64,000 nt of DNA from Bordetella genomosp. 13 (GTDB lineage: Bacteria; Pseudomonadota; Gammaproteobacteria; Burkholderiales; Burkholderiaceae_B), in assembly GCF_002119665.1 (NCBI RefSeq), contig NZ_CP021111.1, positions 1,054,001 through 1,118,000 on the forward strand, in the 5' to 3' direction. Under the pieces are notes generated by a model. The model was not told the DNA's origin. It did not search any database and saw only the letters and a list, made by a program, of their open reading frames with translations. Made by a program: the position numbers and the translations under genes. Shown one piece after another: positions 34,921-43,624 of this stretch. Numbering within the stretch: position 1 is the stretch's first letter; the number at the start of each line of letters is the position of its first letter.

Positions 34921-35853
34921 ATGCCTTATTCCGACACACGTCCTTGCCGTCGTCGCCGAGAGCTGCTGAAACTGGCCGCCTGCTCGGCCACCGCCTCGTT
35001 CTTGCCAAATCGCGCCGTCCGGGCGCAGGAGTCCGCCATGAAGAAAACCGCCGCCGGCGCCAACTTCGTCCGTTATGCCCTGGGTGACTTGACCATCGTG
35101 GCCTTGCGCGACGGTTACGTGGACATGCCGCCCAGCCGACTGCGGCAGCGCGGCGATCGTCCTTTCGAAAAGCTGCCGCCGCAGGTCGCATTGGTGGACG
35201 GCAAGCTGCGCTTGTCGGTCAACGCCTTCCTCATTCTCGACGGGCAGCGCCGCATTCTGGTGGATGCCGGCGCGGGCAATGCGTGGGATCCCACCATGGG
35301 TCTGCTGCCGCGCGCACTGGAGGAAGCGGGCGTGGACGTGGCCAGCATCGATACCTTCGCCTTGACGCATACGCATCTGGACCACGTGGCCGGCCTGGTC
35401 GCCGACGATGGTTCCGATCTGCTTCCCAATCTTCAGCATCTATGGGTACCCGAGCAGGAAGTGCCGCATTTCAAGGGCAGCGCGCGCCTGGCCAACCTGC
35501 ACTCGCGCGTGCAGGGCTTCGCGGACGGTCACGCGGTCAGCGACAACGTGGTGTCCGTTCACGCTCCGGGCCACGAAGTTGGGCATAGCGGCTTCATGGT
35601 AAGCAGCACGGCGGGCAAGTTGCTGATCTGGGGCGACATCGTGCACGTGCCTTCGATTCAGTTCGATCATCCCGCACTGACATGGGAATTCGACGGCAAC
35701 CAGGACCAGGCGCGCGAGACCCGCATGCGCATGCTGGCGTTGGCCGCCGCGCCGGACACCTATGTCGCAGGCGCGCACCTGGACTTTCCGGGCGTAGGCA
35801 AAGTGATGAAGTCGGGAGGTTCGTACCGCTATCTGTCGTTCGACGCATTGTGA
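34921..35853 (+). CDS. Exported metallo-beta-lactamase-fold hydrolase (Tat signal)
   Basis: A 310-aa MBL-fold hydrolase. The N-terminus carries RRRRELLKLAACSATASF, a twin-arginine signal, cleaved before about residue 38. The metal motif is THTHLDHVAGL; further ligands are in HAPGHEVGHSGF, WGDIVH and VAGAHLDFPG. This is the alkylsulfatase/quorum-lactonase-like MBL branch, not a B1-B3 beta-lactamase by sequence. ATG 34921 follows GGAGAG. It stands alone, divergent from the XRE-cupin regulator, and is followed by a strong intrinsic terminator. Its substrate is unknown; a lactone or ester in the periplasm is plausible. Confidence 0.9.
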   Translation: MPYSDTRPCRRRRELLKLAACSATASFLPNRAVRAQESAMKKTAAGANFVRYALGDLTIVALRDGYVDMPPSRLRQRGDRPFEKLPPQVALVDGKLRLSVNAFLILDGQRRILVDAGAGNAWDPTMGLLPRALEEAGVDVASIDTFALTHTHLDHVAGLVADDGSDLLPNLQHLWVPEQEVPHFKGSARLANLHSRVQGFADGHAVSDNVVSVHAPGHEVGHSGFMVSSTAGKLLIWGDIVHVPSIQFDHPALTWEFDGNQDQARETRMRMLALAAAPDTYVAGAHLDFPGVGKVMKSGGSYRYLSFDAL

Positions 35854-36190
35854 CCGGTGGGTCGCGCAACCCTTGTTTATAGGGTTTTCCGCGTATGCTC
35901 GCGCGAATCGGCGCTCTCCATGCCGTCGATTCGCGCGAGCTTTTTTCTGGCGGAAAGCGGCGAATGCCCATAGAATCAAAAACGCATACGAAGTCCGCGA
36001 TTTTTCGAAATCCCGGCATTCCGCTCGTGAAAAAAAGGCACCTTTCGATTTTGACCGCCCGGGGGCTTGCGCGACCGGTACAAGAAGCCGGATAGCCTCG
36101 ACACCGGGTCCTGGTGTTCACGCTGCGCTCTGATGGATTTGGCGGTGGCGTGCGCCGTTGCAGTAAGGCTGCTGGCCGGACTGGAACCCC
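35854..36190. other. 337-nt intergenic region with a terminator
   Basis: The first third holds the intrinsic terminator at 35897-35946. The rest leads into the outer membrane factor gene; I see a TTGACC (36051-36056) that could be a -35 but no convincing -10 at the right spacing. No small ORF with a ribosome site is evident. Confidence 0.6.
35897..35946 (+). terminator. Intrinsic terminator after the MBL-fold gene
   Basis: A perfect 13-nt inverted repeat, GCTCGCGCGAATC (35897-35909) and GATTCGCGCGAGC (35928-35940), with an 18-nt loop, followed directly by TTTTTT (35941-35946). This is a textbook Rho-independent terminator for the rightward transcript. Confidence 0.9.
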
Positions 36191-37750
36191 ATGTCGCTGC
36201 TGGATCGATCGAATCGGCTGCTGATGACAGGTGTGTTGTGCCTCAGCGGTTGCGTGAAGCTCGGCCCCGACTTCGCCCCACAGCGCGAAGCGTGGGTCGA
36301 CGATTGGACTTCGGCCCCGCTGCAACAGGCAAGCCTGCGGCAGTCGCAACCCGATGTCCGGCAATGGTGGGCGGTCTTCGAAGATCCCGTCCTCGAACAT
36401 CTCATTGCCCAGGCCGATGCCTACAACGCGGGGGTGCGCATCGCCGGCCTGCAGATCCTCGAGGCCCGCGCGCAGCTGGGCATCGCCCAAAGCGGGCGCT
36501 ACCCCCAGAGTCGTATCGTCAGCGCGGATGCGCTGTATCAGCACCGATCGTCGCATTCGTCCGAAGGCAATCTGCGGCCCAGCAGTTTCTGGCAGTTCAG
36601 CGCGGGTTTCGATGTCGGCTGGGAGCTGGACTTCTGGGGGCGTTTCAGCCGAGCCATCGAGTCGGCCGACGCCGCGTATTTCGCCGCGCAGGCCAATCGG
36701 CAGGACGTGCTGGTGCTGCTGCACGCGCAGGTGGCCGAAAGCTACTTCGCGTTGCGCACGACCGAAGCGCGGCTGCGCATCGCGCGCGACAACGCCGTCA
36801 TCCAGCGGCGCAGCTTCGAGATCACGACGCGCCTGTTCCAGAGCGGCGAATCCGATGAGCTTGACCTGCAGCAGGCGCGGACGCAGTACCTGGCCACGCT
36901 GGGCACGCTTCCGCAGCTCGAAGGCCAGATCACCCGCCTGCGCAATGCGCTGGCTGTGCTGATCGGACGTCCGCCCAACCCGATGCCGGACCTGCCCGAC
37001 ATGACGGAGAAGGCCGCGCTCATCCCGCTGATCGACCGCGCGATCCTGCAGGACGTGCCAGCCGAGCTGCTGTCGCGCCGCCCCGACGTGCGCGCCGCCG
37101 AACTTCGCATCGCTGCGCAGTCGGCACTGGTCGGCGTGGCCGAAGCGAACCTCTATCCCTCGCTGGCCGTGCTGGGGAGCATCGTGTGGTCGGCCACGTC
37201 GCTCGCGGGCACGTCGAGCACCGTTGCATTGCTGGGCGGCCCCGCGCTGAGCTGGAATGTGTTCGATCAGGGGCGGTTCCACAACGAGGTGCGCGTCCAG
37301 GACGCGCGGCTGCAGCAGCTGATCGTGTCCTACCAGGATGCGGTGCGCCAGGCCGCGCGCGAAGCCGACGATGCGGCCAGCGGGCTGGTGAAGGCCGTGG
37401 AGCGGGATGGCATCCTGCACGACGCCGCAATGGCGGCCAAGCGGTCGCTCTCGCTGGCGAATTCGCTATACCGCGAGGGCTATACCGACTTCCAGCGCGT
37501 ACTGGATGCGCAGCGCGCGCTGGCCTCGCAGCAGGACATCTATGTCGTCAATCGCGGCACGGCGGTGAGCGAGTTGATCGCCCTGTACAAGGCGCTGGGG
37601 GGCGGTTGGCACAGCGCCGAACCTGTCATCGACGAGGCTACCCGCGACCAGATGCAGCAGCGCACCGATTGGGGCGACCTGTTGTCCGAGGAGGCCCCCC
37701 GGACTTCGGTCGCCATCCCTATCGGAAAAAAGGAGCGATCCGATGAGTGA
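36191..37750 (+). CDS. Outer membrane factor lipoprotein of a tripartite efflux system (NodT/OprM type)
   Basis: A 519-aa TolC-like outer membrane factor. The N-terminus ends in a lipobox, VLCLSGC followed by VKLGPDF, so it is a lipoprotein anchored by the Cys near residue 21. Two OEP repeats follow, with FSAGFDVGWELDFWGRF and ALSWNVFDQGRFHNEVR as landmarks, each giving a beta-barrel hairpin and long coiled-coil helices. It opens an operon with the HlyD-type adaptor (overlap of 8 nt), a DUF2955 membrane protein and a small membrane protein. It would form the exit duct for a compound pumped across both membranes. Confidence 0.92.
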   Translation: MSLLDRSNRLLMTGVLCLSGCVKLGPDFAPQREAWVDDWTSAPLQQASLRQSQPDVRQWWAVFEDPVLEHLIAQADAYNAGVRIAGLQILEARAQLGIAQSGRYPQSRIVSADALYQHRSSHSSEGNLRPSSFWQFSAGFDVGWELDFWGRFSRAIESADAAYFAAQANRQDVLVLLHAQVAESYFALRTTEARLRIARDNAVIQRRSFEITTRLFQSGESDELDLQQARTQYLATLGTLPQLEGQITRLRNALAVLIGRPPNPMPDLPDMTEKAALIPLIDRAILQDVPAELLSRRPDVRAAELRIAAQSALVGVAEANLYPSLAVLGSIVWSATSLAGTSSTVALLGGPALSWNVFDQGRFHNEVRVQDARLQQLIVSYQDAVRQAAREADDAASGLVKAVERDGILHDAAMAAKRSLSLANSLYREGYTDFQRVLDAQRALASQQDIYVVNRGTAVSELIALYKALGGGWHSAEPVIDEATRDQMQQRTDWGDLLSEEAPRTSVAIPIGKKERSDE

Positions 37751-38906
37751 TGCACGATCCTCCTCGGCCGCCGCGTCGGCACCGTCTGGCGCCGCGCCCG
37801 CCTCGACCGGCGCCGCGCCGGCCGCGGCACAAGCTGCGGACTCCACGAAGCCCGCAATCAGATGGGTCTTCGTGGCGATCGTGCTGAGCCTGGCCTGGTA
37901 TCTGTTTGCCGACCGCCTCACGCCCTACACGCAGCAGGCGCGGGTGCAGGCCTACGTCGTTCCCGTGGCGCCCGAGGTTTCCGGCCGCGTGACGCAAGTC
38001 AACGTGAGGAATAACCAGGACGTGCAGGCTGGCGCGGTGCTGTTCGCCGTAGACCCGGAGCAGTATCGGATCGCCGTGGACCGCGCGCGCGCGGACCTAG
38101 AGGCGACGCGCCGGCAGATCGGCGCCGGCACGGCGGGAATCGATTCCGCTCAGGCGTCGCTGCGGGCAGCGCAAGCCAACGAGATCAGGGCTCGCCAGGA
38201 CAGCAACAGGCTCGAGCGCCTGTATCGCGAGGATCCGGGCACGATTTCGCTGCGCCGGCTGGAGGTCGCACGGGCGAGCCTGGCGACGGCGGTCAGCCAG
38301 GTGGCGGCGGCCCGCGCCGAAGTGCAACGCGCCCGCGAGCAGGAGGGCGGCAGCGACGAGGACAACGCCAAGCTGCGCAGCGCGGCCGCGGCATTGGAAA
38401 AGGCCGAGCTCGACCTGTCCAACACGCAGGTACGCGCGCGCTCGGCCGGGCTGATCACCGACCTGCGCACCGACACCGGCCAGTTCGCCGCGGCCGGCAA
38501 CCCTGTCATGACTCTCATCGCGATCCATGACGTCTGGATCAGCGCGGAGATGACCGAGAACAACCTGGGCCACGTCGAGCCCGGCACGCCAGTGGAGATC
38601 ATCCTCGATGCGCTGCCGGGCCGGGTGTTCGAGGGCAGGGTGCGCAGCGTGGGGTATGGCGTCGAGGTGAAGCCGGGCAATGCGCCGGGCACGCTGCCTA
38701 CCGTCCCGAACAGCCGTGACTGGCTGCGGCCCGCACAGCGCTTTCCCGTCATCGTGGAAATCAATCCCGGCGAGCTGCTCAGCTTGCGCGGCGTGCGCGT
38801 GGGCGGCCAGGCGGAAGTCATGGCTTACCCCAGTCCCGGCAATCCGCTCAATCTGTTGGGCCGCGTGTACATGCGTTTCATGAGCTGGCTTTCCTATGCC
38901 TACTGA
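37743..38906 (+). CDS. HlyD/EmrA-type membrane fusion protein
   Basis: A 387-aa periplasmic adaptor. After a low-complexity Ala/Ser-rich N-terminus (about 1-38) there is one transmembrane helix (WVFVAIVLSLAWYLFA), then the first lipoyl half (VAPEVSGRVTQVNVRNNQDVQAGAVLFAVDP), a long coiled coil (about 110-230), the second lipoyl half (LSNTQVRARSAGLITDLRTDTGQFA, in part) and a beta-barrel domain. This is the EmrA/AaeA arrangement. The start ATG 37743 overlaps the outer membrane factor stop. It links the DUF2955 inner-membrane component to the outer membrane duct. Confidence 0.92.
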   Translation: MSDARSSSAAASAPSGAAPASTGAAPAAAQAADSTKPAIRWVFVAIVLSLAWYLFADRLTPYTQQARVQAYVVPVAPEVSGRVTQVNVRNNQDVQAGAVLFAVDPEQYRIAVDRARADLEATRRQIGAGTAGIDSAQASLRAAQANEIRARQDSNRLERLYREDPGTISLRRLEVARASLATAVSQVAAARAEVQRAREQEGGSDEDNAKLRSAAAALEKAELDLSNTQVRARSAGLITDLRTDTGQFAAAGNPVMTLIAIHDVWISAEMTENNLGHVEPGTPVEIILDALPGRVFEGRVRSVGYGVEVKPGNAPGTLPTVPNSRDWLRPAQRFPVIVEINPGELLSLRGVRVGGQAEVMAYPSPGNPLNLLGRVYMRFMSWLSYAY

Positions 38907-38914
38907 ACCCGCCC

Positions 38915-39979
38915 ATGACTGCGACTCCCGATCCCCGCTGCAGGCGAGTGCTGCGCCTGGCGGTCGGCACGGCGCTGTGCCTGGCCATCAGCTTCGGCCT
39001 GGCCCTGCCCATTCCCATGGTCGCGCCGGTACTGGGGGTGGTGTTGCTGGCGTCGATGAACAGTCCCCTGTCATTGAAAGCCGCCGTGGGACTGGTGCTG
39101 GTGGTCATGTTGACCACGGCCAGCGGCCTGTTGCTCAGTCCGCTGCTGCGCTACTACCCATTGAGCGGTGTGCTGCTGATCGGCGTGTGCCTGTTCGCGG
39201 CGTTTCGCTACGGCCTGCGCGGCGGCAACAGTCTGGTATCGCTTTTTCTTGTCGTCGGCCTGACCATGATTTCGGCGGCGGGCACCGTCGACTTCGCGTT
39301 GGCCGCGCTGGCGGTCGAGGCCCTGGCGAAGGGCCTCCTGGTGGCGGTCGCCGCGCTGGGGTTCTGCCATCTGCTGTTTCCCGAGCCGGCGGCCGCACCG
39401 CCGCCTCCCAAGCCGCCGATTCCGCCTGTGCGCGAGGCCGACCGTATCGCGTTGCGCGCCGCGCTGGTGGTGCTTCCCGCGTTCCTGCTGGCGTTGACCG
39501 ATCCTCTGGGCTACATGCCCATCATCCTGAAGTCGGTCAGTCTGGGCCGCCAGAGCTGTGTCACTGCCGCGCATGGCGCGGCCCGCGAACTGCTTGGTTC
39601 CACCCTGCTGGGCGGGGTGCTGGCGATTCTCTTCTGGTGCCTGCTGAGCCTGTTCGTGAGCCTGTGGATGTTCTTCCTGTGGATGCTGCTGTTCGGCCTG
39701 GTCGCCGGTCGCAGGCTGTATCGGCTGAGCCCCACGTCGCACCCGCCCAGCTTCTGGCTGAACGCCCTGGTGACGCTCGTCATCCTGCTGGGCCAGTCCG
39801 TGCAGGACAGCCTGGCCGGCAAGGACGTCCATACAGCCTTTGCGGTGCGCATGGGGCTGTTCATCGCCGTCTCGCTCTATGCATGCCTGATGCTGCAATG
39901 GCTCGAACCGCAGAGCAGGCCCTCGCGCACGGCCGGGCGGTCACGCCGAAATCCCTTCAAACGACCGACGAGGAGTTAG
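38915..39979 (+). CDS. DUF2955/FUSC-like inner membrane protein, probable efflux pump
   Basis: A 354-aa polytopic membrane protein with about nine hydrophobic helices in two halves separated by a Pro-rich cytoplasmic segment (AAAPPPPKPPIPPV, about 150-165). This resembles the DUF2955 branch of the FUSC/aromatic acid exporter-like family that is found next to HlyD adaptors; AaeB is the best-known distant relative and exports hydroxylated aromatic acids. ATG 38915 lies 8 nt after the adaptor stop. The substrate is unknown. An aromatic or organic acid is a reasonable guess from the family relation only. Confidence 0.85.
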   Translation: MTATPDPRCRRVLRLAVGTALCLAISFGLALPIPMVAPVLGVVLLASMNSPLSLKAAVGLVLVVMLTTASGLLLSPLLRYYPLSGVLLIGVCLFAAFRYGLRGGNSLVSLFLVVGLTMISAAGTVDFALAALAVEALAKGLLVAVAALGFCHLLFPEPAAAPPPPKPPIPPVREADRIALRAALVVLPAFLLALTDPLGYMPIILKSVSLGRQSCVTAAHGAARELLGSTLLGGVLAILFWCLLSLFVSLWMFFLWMLLFGLVAGRRLYRLSPTSHPPSFWLNALVTLVILLGQSVQDSLAGKDVHTAFAVRMGLFIAVSLYACLMLQWLEPQSRPSRTAGRSRRNPFKRPTRS

Positions 39980-39981
39980 CC

Positions 39982-40482
39982 ATGGAAACCACAGATACCA
40001 CGACATTGCAGTCATCTCCATCGCGAGGTTGGCGCTTCAAGTGCGGCATCGGTCTCTTCATTCTTGCCTTCGCGCTATGGTTCCTGATTCCGATAGGCGC
40101 CGCGCTCGGCATTCCGGGATCGCGCATCGCGGCGCTGACCGGCACCATCTTCGTTGCCAACAAGATCCTGCTGATCACCTGCATCGCCGTCATGGGCAAG
40201 GAGGGATTCCAGCAGCTCAAGGGCATCGCCCTGGGCCATGCCAAGCGCCTCGCGCCCGCGCGGACCGTCGGTCCGACCCGCCACACCATCGGCCTGATCA
40301 TGTTCTTCGTGCCGATCCTCACGTCGCTGCTCGAACCCTACATCGACCAGATGTGGCCCGGCCTCAGGCCGAACAAATGGCAGCTCCAGGTGCTGGGCGA
40401 CGTCATGCTCCTCGCAAGCTTCTTTGTCCTTGGGGGCGACTTCTGGAGCAAGCTCAGGGCGCTGTTCATACGCACGGCGTGA
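39982..40482 (+). CDS. Small membrane protein, transporter-suffix-domain type
   Basis: A 166-aa protein with four hydrophobic segments: CGIGLFILAFALWFLIPIGAAL, IFVANKILLITCIAVMG, HTIGLIMFFVPILTSLL and VLGDVMLLASFFVLGG. The ATG 39982 follows AGGAG, 2 nt after the DUF2955 stop, so it belongs to the efflux operon. The pattern agrees with the small transporter-suffix family seen alone or fused to the ends of transporters. Function unknown; it may help assemble or gate the pump. A GC-rich hairpin follows its stop codon. Confidence 0.8.
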   Translation: METTDTTTLQSSPSRGWRFKCGIGLFILAFALWFLIPIGAALGIPGSRIAALTGTIFVANKILLITCIAVMGKEGFQQLKGIALGHAKRLAPARTVGPTRHTIGLIMFFVPILTSLLEPYIDQMWPGLRPNKWQLQVLGDVMLLASFFVLGGDFWSKLRALFIRTA

Positions 40483-40497
40483 GCGCCGCTCCGGCGC
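40483..40497 (+). terminator. Short GC-rich hairpin after the efflux operon
   Basis: GCGCCG-CTC-CGGCGC directly after the stop codon (40480-40482). The 6-bp GC stem has no T-tract, so it is at best a weak or Rho-assisted terminator. Confidence 0.4.
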
Positions 40498-40562
40498 GAG
40501 CCGTCGTCGACCCGTGCTGACCGGCGTTCCTGGCTGAAAGTGAACCCTTGTGGGAGTCCGAT

Positions 40563-41768
40563 GTGAAAATGCGTGTGGTAGACGCCGTCGTGGCAAGCCT
40601 GTCAGTCCTTCCGAAGCGGCGCGCGCGAGAGCCGGAGTTCCCGCAACGGGCGTATCCGCGTGACTCGGGCGCGGCGCAGCTGTTGCAGCTGATGCCGGTT
40701 GCCCTCGTCGTGGCCGACCGCCATGATCGGATTCTGCTGGCCAATGGGGCGGCGGCAACATTGTTCGGCTATGCCGACGACGAACTGGTCGGCATGCACG
40801 CGGACAAGCTGTTCCCGGACCTGGACAGGCAAGCCGCCGACGCACGGAGTGTGTCGGGCCCGGGAAAGGTGCTGGCGCTTACCAGTCCGAGAGACAGGCC
40901 GGCGCGTCGCAAGGATGGCCGGGAGTTTCCTGTCGAACTTGCCGTGATTCCGCTTCCTGGGGACGGCGCAATCGAGACGCTGATGGTCATCACCGACCGC
41001 ACGGAGCATTATGCGCTGCGTCGCAGCCGGGAGCAGCTTGCGCACCTCACGCGCATTTCCATGCTGGGCGATCTGTCGGGCTCGCTGGCGCACGAGTTGA
41101 ACCAGCCGCTGACGGCGATCCTGAGCAATACGCAGGCGGCCCAGCGCTTCCTGGCCGAAGAGCCGGTGGACCTGGCGGAATTGCGCGAAATCATGGACGA
41201 CCTGGTGAACGACAATCATCGTGCCACTGCGGTCCTGCGCAAGATACGCGTGCTGGCCAGACGCAGCGAATTCCAGCCCAAGGCCCTCCACCTGGCCCAG
41301 GTGGTGGGCGACGCGACGCTGCTGGTCCGCAGCGAGGCCATCACGCGCCGGATAAGGGTTCAGTGGGACACGGCCGCCGACTTGCCCGCGGTATATGGGG
41401 ACCACGTGCAGCTGCAGCAAGTGATGCTGAACGTGCTGCTCAACGCCTTCGAGGCGATGGACGCATGTCCCGCGGAAGACCGCGTGGTGGAGATCGACGC
41501 GCAGGCCGACGGGTCGGAGATGATCCGCGTCGCCGTGCGCGACCGTGGGCGCGGCTTGCCCAGGGACACCACCGAGATGATGTTCATGCCGTACTTCACC
41601 TCGAAGCCGGACGGGCTGGGCCTCGGGCTGTCGATCAGCCGCTCCATCGTGGAGATGCACGGAGGCCGCATCTGGGCCGAGAACAATGCGGGACCGGGCG
41701 CGACGTTCTACTTCACCCTGCCAGCGGCGCAAGCGGCGTCGCTCGCTCCATCCAGGCCAGAGCCATGA
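40563..41768 (+). CDS. PAS-domain sensor histidine kinase (FixL-like, HisKA/HATPase)
   Basis: A 401-aa cytosolic kinase. A PAS domain (about 40-150: LMPVALVVADRHDRILLANGAAATLFGY) is followed by the HisKA H-box SLAHELNQPL with His177, then the HATPase domain with N-box LLNAFEAMD, G1 RDRGRGLP and G2 DGLGLGLSISRSIVEMHGG. No membrane segment is present. Start: GTG 40563, with GGGAG six nt upstream; ATG 40569 is a near alternative. It overlaps the FixJ-type regulator (ATGA), its clear partner. No haem-binding His of the FixL type is obvious in the PAS domain, so the signal is unknown. Confidence 0.9.
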   Translation: MKMRVVDAVVASLSVLPKRRAREPEFPQRAYPRDSGAAQLLQLMPVALVVADRHDRILLANGAAATLFGYADDELVGMHADKLFPDLDRQAADARSVSGPGKVLALTSPRDRPARRKDGREFPVELAVIPLPGDGAIETLMVITDRTEHYALRRSREQLAHLTRISMLGDLSGSLAHELNQPLTAILSNTQAAQRFLAEEPVDLAELREIMDDLVNDNHRATAVLRKIRVLARRSEFQPKALHLAQVVGDATLLVRSEAITRRIRVQWDTAADLPAVYGDHVQLQQVMLNVLLNAFEAMDACPAEDRVVEIDAQADGSEMIRVAVRDRGRGLPRDTTEMMFMPYFTSKPDGLGLGLSISRSIVEMHGGRIWAENNAGPGATFYFTLPAAQAASLAPSRPEP

Positions 41769-42385
41769 GAGACGATATTCCCGTTGTCTTCGTCGTCGAT
41801 GACGACGATGCTGCCCGCCGTGCCTTGACCCGCGTGATCTGCTCTGCCGGCTATCGCGTCCAGGGCTACGACTCGGCCATCGAGTTCCTCGAACTGCGGC
41901 CCTCCCTGGGTTCTCCGTCGTGTCTGGTGCTGGATGTGCATTTGCCCGGCATGGACGGCCTGGATCTACAGAGAAGGCTGATTGCGGCGAACGTGTCATT
42001 GCCGATCATCTTCATCACGGGGCATGGCGACATCCCATCGGTCGTTCGCGCCATGAAGGCCGGTGCGGCCGATTTCCTCGGCAAGCCTGTGGACGCCCAC
42101 GATTTGCTGCTCGCGGTGGACACTGCGTTGCGCAACGCCGCGCAGGCGCTTGCCTTCGATACGGAGGCCAACCGGACCCGGCATCTGGCGGCCCGCCTGA
42201 CGGGCCGCGAGCGTGAGGTGCTGGGGTTGCTGGTGCGAGGCCGACTGAACAAGCAGGCGGCGTACGAACTGGGCATCGCCGAGAAGACGGTCAAGGTTCA
42301 TCGCGCCCGCGTGATGGAGAAGATGGAGGCTCGTTCGCTGGTCGAGCTGGCGCGGGCCGTCGACAAGGCCGGAATCACGCTCTGA
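41765..42385 (+). CDS. FixJ/NarL-type response regulator
   Basis: A 206-aa regulator: receiver domain (acidic pocket VVDDDD, phospho-acceptor Asp57 in LVLDVHLPGMDG, conserved Thr in FITGHGD, Lys in GKPVD) followed by a LuxR-type helix-turn-helix (LTGREREVLGLLVRGRLNKQAAYELGIAEKTVKVHRARVMEKM, given in part). The start overlaps the kinase stop. The pair probably controls the neighbouring efflux or Pqi genes, which is inference from location. The gene is followed by a 158-nt gap containing GGAC-CATA-GTCC (42445-42456). Confidence 0.92.
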   Translation: MRDDIPVVFVVDDDDAARRALTRVICSAGYRVQGYDSAIEFLELRPSLGSPSCLVLDVHLPGMDGLDLQRRLIAANVSLPIIFITGHGDIPSVVRAMKAGAADFLGKPVDAHDLLLAVDTALRNAAQALAFDTEANRTRHLAARLTGREREVLGLLVRGRLNKQAAYELGIAEKTVKVHRARVMEKMEARSLVELARAVDKAGITL

Positions 42386-42543
42386 CCGCATCCGCGGCGG
42401 TACGCCGGCGCGCGGGAAGGGTTCGCCCGCGATCGTTCCGCATTGGACCATAGTCCCATATCGAAACGCCGGGCGTTGCCCTAGCCTCGGTTCAGCGTCG
42501 AACGATGTGTCGGGCCCCGGATTACGCCAGCGAGACATGCGTC

Positions 42544-42927
42544 ATGAACCAGTGGATGCCGTATGTCGCGGTCGTGGATGACGATGATTCGGTGGGGCGC
42601 GCCATCAAGCGGCTGCTGCGTGCCAATGGGCTGGCGGCGCAGACCTTCGCCACCGGCAAGGAGTTTCTCAGGATGTTCGATTCGACACCGTCTCACCGCC
42701 CGGCGTGCATCGTGCTCGACGTACAGCTGCCGGATCTGAACGGGCTGGAAGTGCAGCAGCGCCTGGCGGGGAGCAGAGCTCAGGTGATATTCATCACCGC
42801 CCACGAGGGGGAAGATATAAGCGAACGGGCCATGGAGGCGGGTGCCGTCGCCTATTTTCGAAAGCCGTTCGACGATGTGGCCTTTATCGAGGCGGTTCGC
42901 GCGGCCATCGCTCCGGCCGGCCGATGA
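42544..42927 (+). CDS. Single-domain response regulator (receiver only)
   Basis: A 127-aa stand-alone receiver: acidic pocket VVDDDDSVG, phospho-acceptor Asp59 in IVLDVQLPDLNG, Thr in FITAHEG and Lys in FRKPFDD. It lacks an output domain, so it may act as a phosphate sink or protein-interaction partner of the PAS kinase encoded just upstream. ATG 42544 is preferred to an upstream in-frame ATG at 42505, since the receiver fold starts right after MNQWMPYVAVV. It is preceded by a 158-nt noncoding stretch, so it likely has its own promoter. Confidence 0.9.
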   Translation: MNQWMPYVAVVDDDDSVGRAIKRLLRANGLAAQTFATGKEFLRMFDSTPSHRPACIVLDVQLPDLNGLEVQQRLAGSRAQVIFITAHEGEDISERAMEAGAVAYFRKPFDDVAFIEAVRAAIAPAGR

Positions 42928-43010
42928 GGCCGGATGGAGCAACGATGAATCCCGGGCCGCTTCGGGTTGATCCGGCCTCAGTTCCCGACGACATCTTGAG
43001 AGCACATATC

Positions 43011-43574
43011 ATGATCAACTTCCTGCGCAATCTCTTCGCCGTTCCGCTGCTCCTGCTTGCAGTGGGCTGTTCGTCCGGACCGAGCGTCGCCACAGGCGGC
43101 GATCCCGAACTGGATGCGAAAGCGCGAGAAGCGCTGAGGCATCTGTTCGACACCACGCCTGCCGCTCACACTGTCCGTTCCCAGGCAAAGGCAGTGCTGG
43201 TGTTTCCCAGCGTCGTAAAAGCCGGCTTCATCTTCGGCGCCGAGGATGGCAGAGGCGTCATGTTCGATCGCAACGGCAAGGTGACGGGCTACTACGGCGT
43301 GCGCGGCGTGTCGTATGGCCTGCAGGCGGGCGCGCAGGCCTATTCCCAGGCGCTGTTCCTCATGACGGACACTGCCATCACCGAGCTTACCAGCGCCGGC
43401 GGACTCTCCGTCGGCGTGGGGCCGAGCATCGTGGTGGTGGATGCCGGCGTGGCCAAGTCCCTGACGACGACGACATTGAAGTCGGACGTGTATGCGTTCA
43501 TCTTCGGCCAGGAAGGCCTGATGGCCGGGCTTGGACTGCAGGGGCAGAGAATCCGCAAACTGGGTGATGACTGA
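43011..43574 (+). CDS. SYLF-domain (YSC84-like) lipoprotein
   Basis: A 187-aa lipoprotein. The signal peptide MINFLRNLFAVPLLLLAVGC ends in the lipobox LAVGC. The rest is a SYLF/Ysc84 domain (AKAVLVFPSVVKAGFIFGAEDGRGVMF; YYGVRGVSYGLQAGAQAYS), a lipid-binding fold in eukaryotic Ysc84/SH3YL1 that is widespread and poorly understood in bacteria. ATG 43011 is chosen because it starts the signal peptide exactly; the upstream open frame is not coding-like. It lies 50 nt ahead of pqiA, consistent with a shared envelope-lipid role. Confidence 0.9.
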   Translation: MINFLRNLFAVPLLLLAVGCSSGPSVATGGDPELDAKAREALRHLFDTTPAAHTVRSQAKAVLVFPSVVKAGFIFGAEDGRGVMFDRNGKVTGYYGVRGVSYGLQAGAQAYSQALFLMTDTAITELTSAGGLSVGVGPSIVVVDAGVAKSLTTTTLKSDVYAFIFGQEGLMAGLGLQGQRIRKLGDD

Positions 43575-43624
43575 GCCGGCAACGGCTTCGCGGCGCGATC
43601 GGCGGACAGCGGGACGAGGACATC

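Noticed and set aside
42445..42456. GGAC-CATA-GTCC between the FixJ-type regulator and the lone receiver
   Set aside because: Only 4-bp arms; it may be a regulator site but is too short to support alone. Mentioned in the feature text.
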